Below the pieces are notes generated by a model, which saw only the letters and a list, made by a program, of their open reading frames with translations, was not told where the DNA came from and made no database searches. From RGIG5612 sp963599255 (GTDB lineage Bacteria > Bacillota > Clostridia > Lachnospirales > Lachnospiraceae), in the NCBI GenBank assembly GCA_963599255.1, contig CAVBWS010000004.1, positions 1 to 64,000 on the forward strand: a stretch of DNA of 64,000 nt. The letters run 5' to 3'. The translations under genes were made by a program, and so were the position numbers. Shown in pieces: positions 35,011 through 43,471 of the stretch; the first letter of the stretch is position 1; every line of letters begins with the position of its first letter.

Positions 35011-35033
35011 GTGTGTCCTGCTTATTATTTAGA

Positions 35034-35480
35034 TTAATCTGCATCTGCCTTCTTGTTTAGCGCGGCTCCGATGATATAGAGAATCGGAAGTGCCATTCCT
35101 ATCAGCGACATGATACTTCCCAACACGATCAATACTGCTGGCATTCCCATGCCAATAATGAGCGTTATTACATATCCAATCAGGTCAATTGCGAGGATAA
35201 TGCTGCCAAATACTATACATATGGTAGACTTATCCGGTTTGCTGCAGTTCTTGATGCCCAGAATACCTGTAAACAGCTGCAATCCTGACAGAATTATGCT
35301 GCCTGCTATTAAACCATATACTACAATCTTAGCAGCTGCCAGGCTGGCACCTGCCTGAGCTGTATAGTATTCCATAATTCTGGCGCCTATTATTAAGCTT
35401 ATGATCTCACCGATAAGTGCTATTCCTGCAAATATGATCATTATAATTCCTGTTACTTTTAAAAATCCTTTGCCCTTCAT
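35034..35480 (-). CDS. Small four-helix membrane protein, unknown
   Basis: A 148-residue protein with four hydrophobic segments (about 8-32, 48-72, 85-108, 113-138), a basic N-terminus and a short charged C-terminus KKADAD. It resembles DUF4064-like small membrane proteins but I do not recognise a family with confidence. GGAGAG precedes the ATG. It lies next to another small membrane protein gene with a zinc ribbon, in the same direction. Confidence 0.7.
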   Translation of the reverse strand: MKGKGFLKVTGIIMIIFAGIALIGEIISLIIGARIMEYYTAQAGASLAAAKIVVYGLIAGSIILSGLQLFTGILGIKNCSKPDKSTICIVFGSIILAIDLIGYVITLIIGMGMPAVLIVLGSIMSLIGMALPILYIIGAALNKKADAD

Positions 35481-35592
35481 TCAAGTTCTCTCCTAAATAC
35501 GTTTTGTTCTAAGGCGGCTTGCCTTTTTATTTTCTTCCGAATACTTTACTTTTATAATCAGCAACCTTGCAGCGGCAGATAAATCCGCCGGT

Positions 35593-36120
35593 TTAGAATG
35601 CTGCTACCATAGCCATTGACAGTCCTCCCAGCAGGAGAAATACACATCCCAAACAGCAGAATACAATGCTTATTGTAAGTCCTGCAATGGCAAGTCCTCG
35701 TCCCTTCATCGCAGCGTTCTTGGTCTGTCCCATTCCGATAGCACTGAATATGATTCCCAGTATTGGGAAAAAGAATGAAAGCACAAATCCCGCTATTGCC
35801 ATTCCGCTGTATGAAGATCCTTCGCAGCATTTATACGAATCACATACATCTGATGGCTCATAAACATCATCCGGACTTACAGCCTCGGCTGTCTCCTTAT
35901 TATCTGCAGTTTCTGCTTCTCCCGTCACCGACTCCGATGAACTGGTCTGCTGTTCCTCTGTGTCAGCATCTGCATTTACTGACGCTGGCTCCTTTATGAC
36001 TTCAGCTGATGTCAACTCCGTCGGAACCGTCTGTACGCTCTCAATGATTTCAGCTCCGCATTCCGGGCAAAACCTGGCGTCCTCTTGAACTACGTGTCCG
36101 CATTTTATACAACGTGCCAT
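35593..36120 (-). CDS. Zinc-ribbon and DUF4190 membrane protein
   Basis: A 175-residue protein. Residues 4-24 form a zinc ribbon (CIKCGHVVQEDARFCPECG). An acidic, Glu/Thr/Ala-rich linker follows to about 105. The C-terminus has two hydrophobic helices in the DUF4190 pattern (SGMAIAGFVLSFFFPILGII...). Such proteins are common and uncharacterised in Firmicutes. GGAGG eight bases upstream fixes the start. Likely inner-membrane with the ribbon in the cytoplasm. Confidence 0.8.
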   Translation of the reverse strand: MARCIKCGHVVQEDARFCPECGAEIIESVQTVPTELTSAEVIKEPASVNADADTEEQQTSSSESVTGEAETADNKETAEAVSPDDVYEPSDVCDSYKCCEGSSYSGMAIAGFVLSFFFPILGIIFSAIGMGQTKNAAMKGRGLAIAGLTISIVFCCLGCVFLLLGGLSMAMVAAF

Positions 36121-36332
36121 ATCATTTCCTCCGTATTATCACTGACAGCTCGTGTCAGCTGTAAATTTCTTTTTCTGTGCGGAAATTCTATCGTATTGTA
36201 GATTTTTTGTAAAGCCTCGGCTAGTCATATTAATTATCCTAAAGCCACATGATCGAAGATTTAGGTTAAAGTATGAATGATATCATGGCACCATGTCATA
36301 TGCAGTGCGACGAGCTGGGGTCACGCCTTTAA

Positions 36333-37358
36333 TTAGTTAATTCTGCCTATAGTTGCAGAATACATCCATGTACCTGAATCTCCGTAACTGAAATTCCATC
36401 CGCCGTAACCGTACTGGTTATGAAAATCGGGATCATAAACCTCTATATCTCCATCAACATCTATTTCCACCCAGCTATGAGCCCCTACCGTACCATTCCT
36501 ATAAGGAACTACACCAATAACCTGGTGTGCATCATATCCAAGAGCTGAAGCCATCTGACAGAAAGCTGCTGCCATATCAAAACAGTCACCATTTTGATAT
36601 AAAAAATAGTGTACTGCACAAATCTCAGGAATATCGTTCACCGCTGTACCTGATACATCATGCACACGATAAGAATATAGTGATGCTAATATAAATGAAT
36701 TATACAAACTGTTTCCGGTAAGATTGTTATAATGGATTGCCAGAGACTGTGCCTGTGTAAGTCCTTCTTCGGCACTTGGCGTGTTATTAGCTTTGCCTCC
36801 ATCATTAATTACTGCTACTGTCGCCGGGCCTGCCATGCCATCAACATCTAACCCATTGATTAACTGGAATAATTTCACAGCTGACTTAGTGTAATCCCCG
36901 AACACTCCGTCAATCATACCAATAAAATATCCCAATTCCTTCAGCTTCTGCTGTAAAATTACAACTTCCGAGCCTCTTGATCCGTAGAATAAAGGGGATG
37001 AAATATTTGCAGTATTATTTTTAGCGGAAGCTTCCGGCTCTGTTTCCGGCACTGCTGAATTGCCATCTATCCCCAGTGCTGCTAATGTGTTTGAACCTGC
37101 ACATCCGTCCGGATATAGTCCATTGTCATTCTGAAAAGCAATCACTGCATTTTTCGTTGCAGGACCATAACTTCCGTCAACGTTGCCATCGTAATATCCC
37201 AATTTTATAAGTCTTTGCTGAATACTTACAACTTCTGTACCATGTGACCCATATATAGAATCAGCAGATGCATTCATTGCAGATAAGCCAGCAGCCAGCA
37301 AAGCTGTCAGAGTTATAACTGCTATTTTTGAAGCTCGGATCTTAATCTTATGTCTCAC
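36333..37358 (-). CDS. Secreted protein with two peptidoglycan-binding repeats and a transglutaminase-like domain
   Basis: A 341-residue exported protein. Signal segment at 10-32, then two PG_binding_1 units (about 34-95 and 117-180), then a C-terminal transglutaminase/cysteine-protease-like domain with Cys in NGDCFDMAAAF, His in GAHSWVEI and Asp in VYDPDF, a complete Cys-His-Asp triad. It probably acts on peptidoglycan peptides or wall proteins. The start is GTG with AAAGGG just before. It sits at the edge of a wall-modification region. Confidence 0.85.
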   Translation of the reverse strand: MRHKIKIRASKIAVITLTALLAAGLSAMNASADSIYGSHGTEVVSIQQRLIKLGYYDGNVDGSYGPATKNAVIAFQNDNGLYPDGCAGSNTLAALGIDGNSAVPETEPEASAKNNTANISSPLFYGSRGSEVVILQQKLKELGYFIGMIDGVFGDYTKSAVKLFQLINGLDVDGMAGPATVAVINDGGKANNTPSAEEGLTQAQSLAIHYNNLTGNSLYNSFILASLYSYRVHDVSGTAVNDIPEICAVHYFLYQNGDCFDMAAAFCQMASALGYDAHQVIGVVPYRNGTVGAHSWVEIDVDGDIEVYDPDFHNQYGYGGWNFSYGDSGTWMYSATIGRIN

Positions 37359-37422
37359 TTTTCCCTTTCAAATATAATTTTACAATTTTCATGTCATAAA
37401 CAAGCATTACCAAAATGATTAT

Positions 37423-39054
37423 TTATAAAGCTAATCCTTTCATATATGGAATAATCCAAAGAATTAACATACCTACAAAAGCAATAGCGCCAACAAAGCA
37501 CCCACCCTTTACAAAATTTATTGTTTTCTTTATGTTTACAGGGTCTCTTTCGCTTTCAGGAATTACAAACATTGCCTTATATGCTTCAGCTTCTTTTTCT
37601 GTAACTTTTGTTAGTGATGACACAACTATGATTGCTATGATATTGAGTATCATTCCTACAAAACATGGTTCAAGATAAATCGGAAGACTCCAGCCTAAAA
37701 AATACGAAAAAAGTTTTATTGCAAATGTTCCGACGAAACCTGTCAGCATTCCGGCAAATGCCCCGCTTTTTGTAATACGTTTTGAAAAGACTGAGGCAAC
37801 TGCTACCGGCATCCATGATCCGGCTATAATGGAACCTCCAAAATACATAATGATAAAAATAGCCGGCGGATTTAAAACTGCAACTGCAGTAACTGCCAGA
37901 GCCGCAATAATCATTACAACTCTGCCAATATTTATTGCCTTTTTATCTATCATATTACTGTCAGTATCATTCTTATCAAATACCTTAACAATATCATTTA
38001 CCACCATACTGCCGATAAGTGACTGAAATGTAGTAGCTGAGGAAATTCCTGCTGCGAAAATACCTGTGAGAAGAATAATGCCAAGAACCTTTGGCATCAG
38101 ATTCATACTCGCCCAAATCAGTACATGTGTTGTTGATTCATTTGCAGCCATATCCGGATATACGAGATTGACCAATACAGCAGCAAATCCGCTGAGAAAC
38201 TGAAGCATAAAAACTCCTATTGCAGACCAAAAGGCACTTTTTATAACAACACTTTCATTCTTCGCCATCTGATATCTGCTGGCCTGCCATGGTCCTATTG
38301 CACATACACTCATCCACGAAATTCCATAAATGACACCAAACAGCACAGTTGAAGCTTTATCATCATACAATGTACCAAGCTTTCCTGTCCATGAAAGCAA
38401 TGCAGCTGTATCTGTATTAGCAGCAATATTTTCTACACTTTGATACCATCCTCCTGTTCCTTTTGCTACGAATACAACACCCAGCACAAGTGCAATAGTA
38501 AAAAGCGCAGCCATCAAAGTATCAGTAATAAGAACTCCCTTACTGCCTGATGTAACTGAAATAATTGTAAAAACCACCATTGCAATAATTATACAGATTC
38601 TATAATCCACACCCGTTATAACCTCCATGAGTGTGCCAACGCCCTGCATAATACTGAGAAGATAAACGGTCATTGTGATAATCGCTGTAACAGCCGATAG
38701 CTTTCTGACTGCAGAAGAATCGAATCTTTTTCCGAAGAATTCCGGCATCGTATAAGCCTTCGATCTTCTGAGATACCTCCCAAAAAACACTGCTCCGAAA
38801 ATGTAACCGGCACTCAGCATTCCGGACAGCAGAATTACCGGGGCAAATCCTCCATCATAACATGTTCCGGCATCCCCCATGAACATGCCCGTAGATGCAT
38901 ATGACGCTACAAGCGAACCGGCAATAAGTATCACCGGTGCATTTCGCCCTGCTACATAAAATTCTTCCGCATTTTTAACCTTTCTGCTTACAAGAATACC
39001 TATAACAATGAATATTATCATTGCAATAATTATACCCCAAAAATAAATATTCAT
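37423..39054 (-). CDS. Sodium:solute symporter family protein
   Basis: A 543-residue SSS-family transporter with about thirteen helices. Typical: SRKVKNAEEFYVAGRN after helix 1, KRFDSSAVRKLSA, and GISSATTFQSLIGSMVVND in the sodium-site helix. Solute unknown (SSS members take up sugars, amino acids, organic acids or vitamins with Na+). Its ATG overlaps by one base the stop of a tiny upstream gene (39054-39179), so the two are translationally coupled. Confidence 0.9.
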   Translation of the reverse strand: MNIYFWGIIIAMIIFIVIGILVSRKVKNAEEFYVAGRNAPVILIAGSLVASYASTGMFMGDAGTCYDGGFAPVILLSGMLSAGYIFGAVFFGRYLRRSKAYTMPEFFGKRFDSSAVRKLSAVTAIITMTVYLLSIMQGVGTLMEVITGVDYRICIIIAMVVFTIISVTSGSKGVLITDTLMAALFTIALVLGVVFVAKGTGGWYQSVENIAANTDTAALLSWTGKLGTLYDDKASTVLFGVIYGISWMSVCAIGPWQASRYQMAKNESVVIKSAFWSAIGVFMLQFLSGFAAVLVNLVYPDMAANESTTHVLIWASMNLMPKVLGIILLTGIFAAGISSATTFQSLIGSMVVNDIVKVFDKNDTDSNMIDKKAINIGRVVMIIAALAVTAVAVLNPPAIFIIMYFGGSIIAGSWMPVAVASVFSKRITKSGAFAGMLTGFVGTFAIKLFSYFLGWSLPIYLEPCFVGMILNIIAIIVVSSLTKVTEKEAEAYKAMFVIPESERDPVNIKKTINFVKGGCFVGAIAFVGMLILWIIPYMKGLAL

Positions 39055-39179
39055 TATTTTCTTTCCCCTTTGATGTCTTTTTCTATAATATTCTTATATT
39101 CCTTTTTTAATCTGATTAATGACCATACTGCAAAAAACGAAAACCATACTCCTATAAATGCTGCAAGAACTATTTCCAT
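39054..39179 (-). CDS. Symporter small accessory membrane protein
   Basis: A 41-residue protein too short for usual ORF calls: one helix (MEIVLAAFIGVWFSFFAVWS) then a basic-charged tail rich in Lys and Glu ending KGERK. AAAGGGG lies about nine bases before the ATG, and the stop TAA overlaps the symporter ATG (TAATG). This is the hallmark of small partner subunits encoded just before SSS symporters. It probably assembles with the transporter in the membrane. Confidence 0.75.
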   Translation of the reverse strand: MEIVLAAFIGVWFSFFAVWSLIRLKKEYKNIIEKDIKGERK

Positions 39180-39269
39180 ATACAATATCCCCTTTTACAA
39201 GTCACACATTACAAGTATACATTTTAAATTCTGTCTACTGCCTCAGCGCTTTATTCAAATCAAGCTGAA

Positions 39270-40349
39270 TTATTCCGTCCGGTATTCTTCCAGAAAATCT
39301 CTTTGTGTATATAAATACCCACTGGCATTGTTATCAGTAAGATATTCCAGATTACCGATAATCTGATCGTTATAGGAAGCACATTTTTTCCAATCACTGT
39401 CAACCTGCTCAGAATGTTCTGTATTCAGATTGTACCTTTTTACAAGATACTCTGAGAAAAATGTTGTAAACTTCTCAGCGCCAAAAATGTTCAGATGTGT
39501 TGAATTATAAAAATCATGCGAAAAATCAAGTCCTATATCTGATACAGCTCCGGAAAGATTTACAAAATCAAATCCGGCATTACGGATCATATCTATCATT
39601 TTAGAATATGATTCTTTATTTTCGTAATTGTACATATCCGGATAACGTACAAAAAGTACATTTTCTATATCTGCCTCTTGCAGATAATCCAGAAGTATCT
39701 CAAGATATTTAAATCCGGCTTCCGATATATCATACTCACCCGAATAATTTTTATACGGTTCACAGTTTGGAGTCGTTGCAAAGTTTTTTGTAATTGAATA
39801 TCCCATGTTATTCATATCAATCTTATCCTGAAGTACCTGCAGGCACTCCCCTAACTTGTTCCAGGCAGAATGATATTTTTCAAAAGGAAACCGGTAGCTT
39901 GACTGCATGTCTTCCGGAACAAGATCATTTATTGCTTCCTGCTTTACTTCTGAATCCGGCAATGAATCAAGGAATTTCCTCAGACTGGTATCATCCTCTT
40001 GAACATCATAGCAGAAACTCCACGTCTCAAAAACGAGGAGTTGCGGATGTTGCTCTTCGATGGCTATTTCAGCGGCATATCTGTACAATGACGCAGGCAT
40101 CGTAGAAGAAGCCAGAGAATATGTTGTAATTCCCTGCTCTTCATAGGCCAAAGGTGAATAAAAATAAGAATACATATAACTTGATCCTATCATAACGACA
40201 TCTATACTGTCCTTTGGCTCAAGATAAAACCCATATATTCCCACTGCATCTTTTTCATTTGCAACACATAACAGATTTGCTGCAAACACAAGAATAATAG
40301 CTGTTATAAGCACAAACGCTGTTATTTTAATCCAATGTTTTAATTTCAT
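39270..40349 (-). CDS. DltD-like SGNH-fold membrane-anchored protein
   Basis: A 359-residue protein with one N-terminal helix (9-28) and an outward SGNH/GDSL-like domain: IGSS (54-57) gives the nucleophile block and NSTH (282-285) the catalytic histidine. Architecture and position beside a MBOAT gene fit DltD, which completes transfer of D-alanine to teichoic acid, or other SGNH partners of acyltransferases. The ATG at 40349 has only a weak GGTAA site; a TTG at 40364 is an alternative. 71 bases separate it from the MBOAT gene. Confidence 0.75.
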   Translation of the reverse strand: MKLKHWIKITAFVLITAIILVFAANLLCVANEKDAVGIYGFYLEPKDSIDVVMIGSSYMYSYFYSPLAYEEQGITTYSLASSTMPASLYRYAAEIAIEEQHPQLLVFETWSFCYDVQEDDTSLRKFLDSLPDSEVKQEAINDLVPEDMQSSYRFPFEKYHSAWNKLGECLQVLQDKIDMNNMGYSITKNFATTPNCEPYKNYSGEYDISEAGFKYLEILLDYLQEADIENVLFVRYPDMYNYENKESYSKMIDMIRNAGFDFVNLSGAVSDIGLDFSHDFYNSTHLNIFGAEKFTTFFSEYLVKRYNLNTEHSEQVDSDWKKCASYNDQIIGNLEYLTDNNASGYLYTQRDFLEEYRTE

Positions 40350-40420
40350 AATATTTTTTACCAATAAGTGACCAGATACATATTCACTAAATGCAATTCA
40401 TCAAGACATAATTCATCTGG

Positions 40421-42061
40421 TTAAAACTGCATATACACAAACTCACTTGATGAAACTCCCGGTCCGTACATTCCAAATATTACAACTGCCACTATGCAGC
40501 CGATTCCTAAAGTCCACTGGATCCACAATGGCTGTCTGCTAAGGCTTTCACGAATGCTCTTATTTGAAACTTCCTGATATAAACTGACCGCAAACACTAT
40601 CAGAAGTCCAATGACAGCGACAATCCAGTCTGCAGACTCTAATCCCGTTTCCACTGCTGTGCCCAGGTGAGTTGTATGCCCGAGTACAGGCGTAAGACAT
40701 TTCCATATCATCGAAAAGCCGTCCATCATTCCGTCTGCAATATCGAAAGCAAATGACAGACCAACAATAAATACTGTTCTGATCATCTGCCATATTCTCC
40801 AGCCCATGGTTTCTGTCTTTATTCCAAGCTTTTTCAGCAGCCATTTAAAAAACGGATCCAGAATCATTGCTACAAGGATAATAATTCCATTCCACAATCC
40901 ATATCCGGCATATTTCCAGTTTGCGCCATGCCACATACCGATTATAAAAAATGTAATTAGAGTTCCTATGCATCCCGGAAGGACCCTTCCCAAATGCTGT
41001 ATAAAAGTGAATCCGCCCCATACGCTATCTTCAGGAATTTCTTTTTCAGGATTTTTTTCCAGTTTTACGATCCAGGTTCCAAGCTTTAGAAACGCTTTAG
41101 ATACAGCAATCGGATAAAACAAATAAGTTTTCAGCCATTTACCAATGGAGATATGCCATCTGCGCCAAAATTCCGTAACGCTTTTTGAAAAGAACGGTCT
41201 CTTGAAGTTTTCAGCCATATTTATTCCAAACATACAGCCTACACCTCTGGCTATATCGATGCCGCCGGAAAAGTCTGTATATAACTGGGCTGTATAGATG
41301 ATCAGTATCAACAGGTTATACCCGTTGCTCAATTCATTTTTTACAGGCAGAAGATTGTTCAGCGCCACCACCAATCTATCGGCTATTACCATCTTTTTAA
41401 ACAGACCCCATATAACAAGCTGGGCTCCGTATTTTATATTTTCATATTTAAGATCATGTCCCTCATATAGCTGTGGTGCCAATTCGCTGTAAATTGCTAT
41501 AGGTCCCTGTACGATCTGCGGAAAGAACGTAACAAACAGTGCAAACTTTGCAGGATTTTGTTCAGGAATAACCTTTTCCCAGTAAACATCAATAATATAT
41601 CCCATTGACTGGAATGTATAAAAGCTTATTCCTAACGGAAGTGCCAGACTCAAAACAGGAAAACCCACATTAATCAGTCCGCCAAACCACCCTGCCATAA
41701 AATTATAATATTTTACAACAGCAAGGATGCCGAAATTCAGCACAAGAATCAGAACAAGGATCCACCTTTTTGTGATCATTGTCCTGTGTTTGAACTTTTT
41801 CTTATAATCCTGATTCCACTCTGATTTATTAGCTTTAAGAAATGCCTTCCTGTTTTTGGAATATCTGTCCAGACATATTGCTCCTGCCCATGTCGTAAAA
41901 ACTGTAAATAAAATATATGGAAAGTACTTAAAACAGACTATGCCATAGAAGGCCAGACTGGCTGCAAGAAGTACAAAATATCTCTGGGCTTTAGGTATTA
42001 TGTAATATAATAATAATGAGATAATAACAAATGCAAAAAATGTCAATGATGTCAGCGTCAT
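40421..42061 (-). CDS. MBOAT family O-acyltransferase with FxYxxF tail (DltB/AlgI-like)
   Basis: A 546-residue membrane acyltransferase. Start MTLTSLTFFAFVI is the family-typical N-terminus, with AGGA upstream; the earlier start is rejected. Seen: QGPI, FWRRWHIS (298-305) and the catalytic histidine H378 in GMWHGANW. The protein ends in FVYMQF (541-546). That matches the FxYxxF C-terminal motif known from DltX, whose tyrosine is proposed to carry the acyl group across. Together with the upstream adenylating enzyme and carrier it should transfer an acyl group (D-alanine or another) to a surface polymer. Confidence 0.88.
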   Translation of the reverse strand: MTLTSLTFFAFVIISLLLYYIIPKAQRYFVLLAASLAFYGIVCFKYFPYILFTVFTTWAGAICLDRYSKNRKAFLKANKSEWNQDYKKKFKHRTMITKRWILVLILVLNFGILAVVKYYNFMAGWFGGLINVGFPVLSLALPLGISFYTFQSMGYIIDVYWEKVIPEQNPAKFALFVTFFPQIVQGPIAIYSELAPQLYEGHDLKYENIKYGAQLVIWGLFKKMVIADRLVVALNNLLPVKNELSNGYNLLILIIYTAQLYTDFSGGIDIARGVGCMFGINMAENFKRPFFSKSVTEFWRRWHISIGKWLKTYLFYPIAVSKAFLKLGTWIVKLEKNPEKEIPEDSVWGGFTFIQHLGRVLPGCIGTLITFFIIGMWHGANWKYAGYGLWNGIIILVAMILDPFFKWLLKKLGIKTETMGWRIWQMIRTVFIVGLSFAFDIADGMMDGFSMIWKCLTPVLGHTTHLGTAVETGLESADWIVAVIGLLIVFAVSLYQEVSNKSIRESLSRQPLWIQWTLGIGCIVAVVIFGMYGPGVSSSEFVYMQF

Positions 42062-42100
42062 AACAATTACTATCCTGTTGAGCGTATATTGAATGTACAA

Positions 42101-42149
42101 AAAGCAATAAAATGTATTTCATTGATATAGAAACACATTTTATTGCTTT
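42101..42149 (-). terminator. Terminator after the dltA-dltC-PG-binding gene group
   Basis: Perfect 15-bp inverted repeat AAAGCAATAAAATGT/ACATTTTATTGCTTT. On the minus strand the stem ends in TTTTT. It separates the Tyr-rich PG-binding protein from the MBOAT gene, so expression of MBOAT and the SGNH gene depends on read-through or on a promoter just after it. Confidence 0.75.
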
Positions 42150-42167
42150 GTAAATCTATAAATCTAT

Positions 42168-43130
42168 TTAATAAAATAATCCATCTTCTATACAGCCATC
42201 TGCGCCCTGCGCTGCGCCTGTATCATCAGAATAATCTTCCGAATAGTCATATGAATAGTCGTATGAATAATCATATGAATAGTCATCTGCATAATCGTAT
42301 GAATAATCGTCATAACTGCTATAATCGCTATAATCACTATAATTATTATCATCTATTTCAGCAGGATGATAATAATCATTCATATATTTTTCGAAATCGT
42401 AAGTATTAACCGGCTCTTTTCCGTTTTCTGTATACTCAACATACAGAATATCGTCATCTAAATATAATGCTATTGCTTCAGCATTATCTGCATCGAATGC
42501 TCTGATTGTATACTCATTGTCATCATCTGCAAATTTTACATTCACTATAAACTCGGTTGACAGAGAATATTCTCCAAGTGCTTTTTTAAGTTCAGCTGCA
42601 TCTTCACTTTCCTCTTTGCTGTCATCGTCATCCTCGTCATCGATTTCAACATAAAGGCTTACCGTTTCATCGGCTGCTATCACATCTCCGCCTTTAAGCA
42701 GATTACCCTGATAATCATCTCCGAGAAGCAATTCCATCATTTCATCATCGACCCCGCCATCTTCAGAAAGATTATTTGCTTTTCTGAAATCAGCTACTGC
42801 AGCCTGAGTTTTTGGTCCATACGAGCCATCAGCTACATCGTCAAGATATTTCTGATTGATAAGTGCTTTCTGCAATGCAATAATATTCCCATTTATATCA
42901 TAGTCGTTATCAAACCTTTCGAGACGGATATATTCGATTTCCTTTCCGGTCTTGTTAGTAAGTTCAAGCTGAACCGCATCATCCTTTTTTTCTCCCAGAG
43001 TTTTTTCTGCAGCTTTTTGAACAGCTGTAGTCTCCTCAACTTCAGGACCTGCAAATACTGACCCTGTAAAACATAAACATGCTGAAACCATAATAACTGT
43101 AGCTTTGCTTAAAATATTTTTTTTCTTCAC
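42168..43130 (-). CDS. Secreted peptidoglycan-binding protein with Tyr/Asp-rich repeat tail
   Basis: A 320-residue exported protein. The start is judged to be GTG at 43130 because AAAGGG lies six bases before it; the upstream ATG lacks such a site. A signal peptide (ILSKATVIMVSACLCFTGSVFA) is followed by a Gly/Glu-rich part, one PG_binding_1 unit (ALINQKYLDDVADGSYGPKTQAAV), an acidic linker DDEDDDDSKEE, and a tail of DYSYDYSYDYS-type repeats. Role unknown; its place between the carrier-protein and MBOAT genes suggests a link with wall acylation. Confidence 0.78.
   Translation of the reverse strand: MKKKNILSKATVIMVSACLCFTGSVFAGPEVEETTAVQKAAEKTLGEKKDDAVQLELTNKTGKEIEYIRLERFDNDYDINGNIIALQKALINQKYLDDVADGSYGPKTQAAVADFRKANNLSEDGGVDDEMMELLLGDDYQGNLLKGGDVIAADETVSLYVEIDDEDDDDSKEESEDAAELKKALGEYSLSTEFIVNVKFADDDNEYTIRAFDADNAEAIALYLDDDILYVEYTENGKEPVNTYDFEKYMNDYYHPAEIDDNNYSDYSDYSSYDDYSYDYADDYSYDYSYDYSYDYSEDYSDDTGAAQGADGCIEDGLFY
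42235..42360. repeat. Short tandem DNA repeats coding for Tyr/Ser/Asp tail
   Basis: Imperfect repeats of about 9 and 18 bases (units such as GAATAGTCATAT and TATAATCGC on the plus strand) code for the YDYS-type tail of the PG-binding protein. Such repeats can change in number between strains. Confidence 0.7.
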
Positions 43131-43220
43131 TTTATTCCCTTTCTTCATAAAATTCAGTATATAAACCGAAACACAGATCATAGCTGCACTTCACACTTTT
43201 ATTATCTACGTACGTTTTTA

Positions 43221-43448
43221 TTATTCATCTTTTAATCTCTGCATCATTTTCCAGATCGCCCCTGCACTATTGAAATTATCAGGAATAATCTGTGACGGCG
43301 GAACCGTTATGTCAAATTCTTCATCAAGCATTGCTATTATCTGTAGTACATCAAATGAATCCAGAAAGCCTCCATCAAATAATGCTGTTTCATTTTCAAA
43401 ATCTACATTTCTTTTTATTTTTCTAAGTTGTTCCATAAGTTGTTCCAT
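43221..43448 (-). CDS. Acyl/D-alanyl carrier protein (DltC-like)
   Basis: A 75-residue carrier protein. S31 in GGFLDSFDVLQ is the phosphopantetheine site; the sequence GFLDSFDVLQIIAMLDEEFDI is DltC-like. ATG at 43448 has AGGGA seven bases upstream and gives the family length. A TTG at 43475, overlapping the stop of the ligase gene, is the alternative start. Adjacent to the adenylating enzyme that would load it. Confidence 0.88.
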   Translation of the reverse strand: MEQLMEQLRKIKRNVDFENETALFDGGFLDSFDVLQIIAMLDEEFDITVPPSQIIPDNFNSAGAIWKMMQRLKDE

Positions 43449-43471
43449 AAAATATTCCCTGTTATACCCTT

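Noticed and set aside
42143..42409. Plus-strand frame rich in Asn and His
   Set aside because: It is the antisense of the Tyr/Asp-rich repeat tail and low in complexity.
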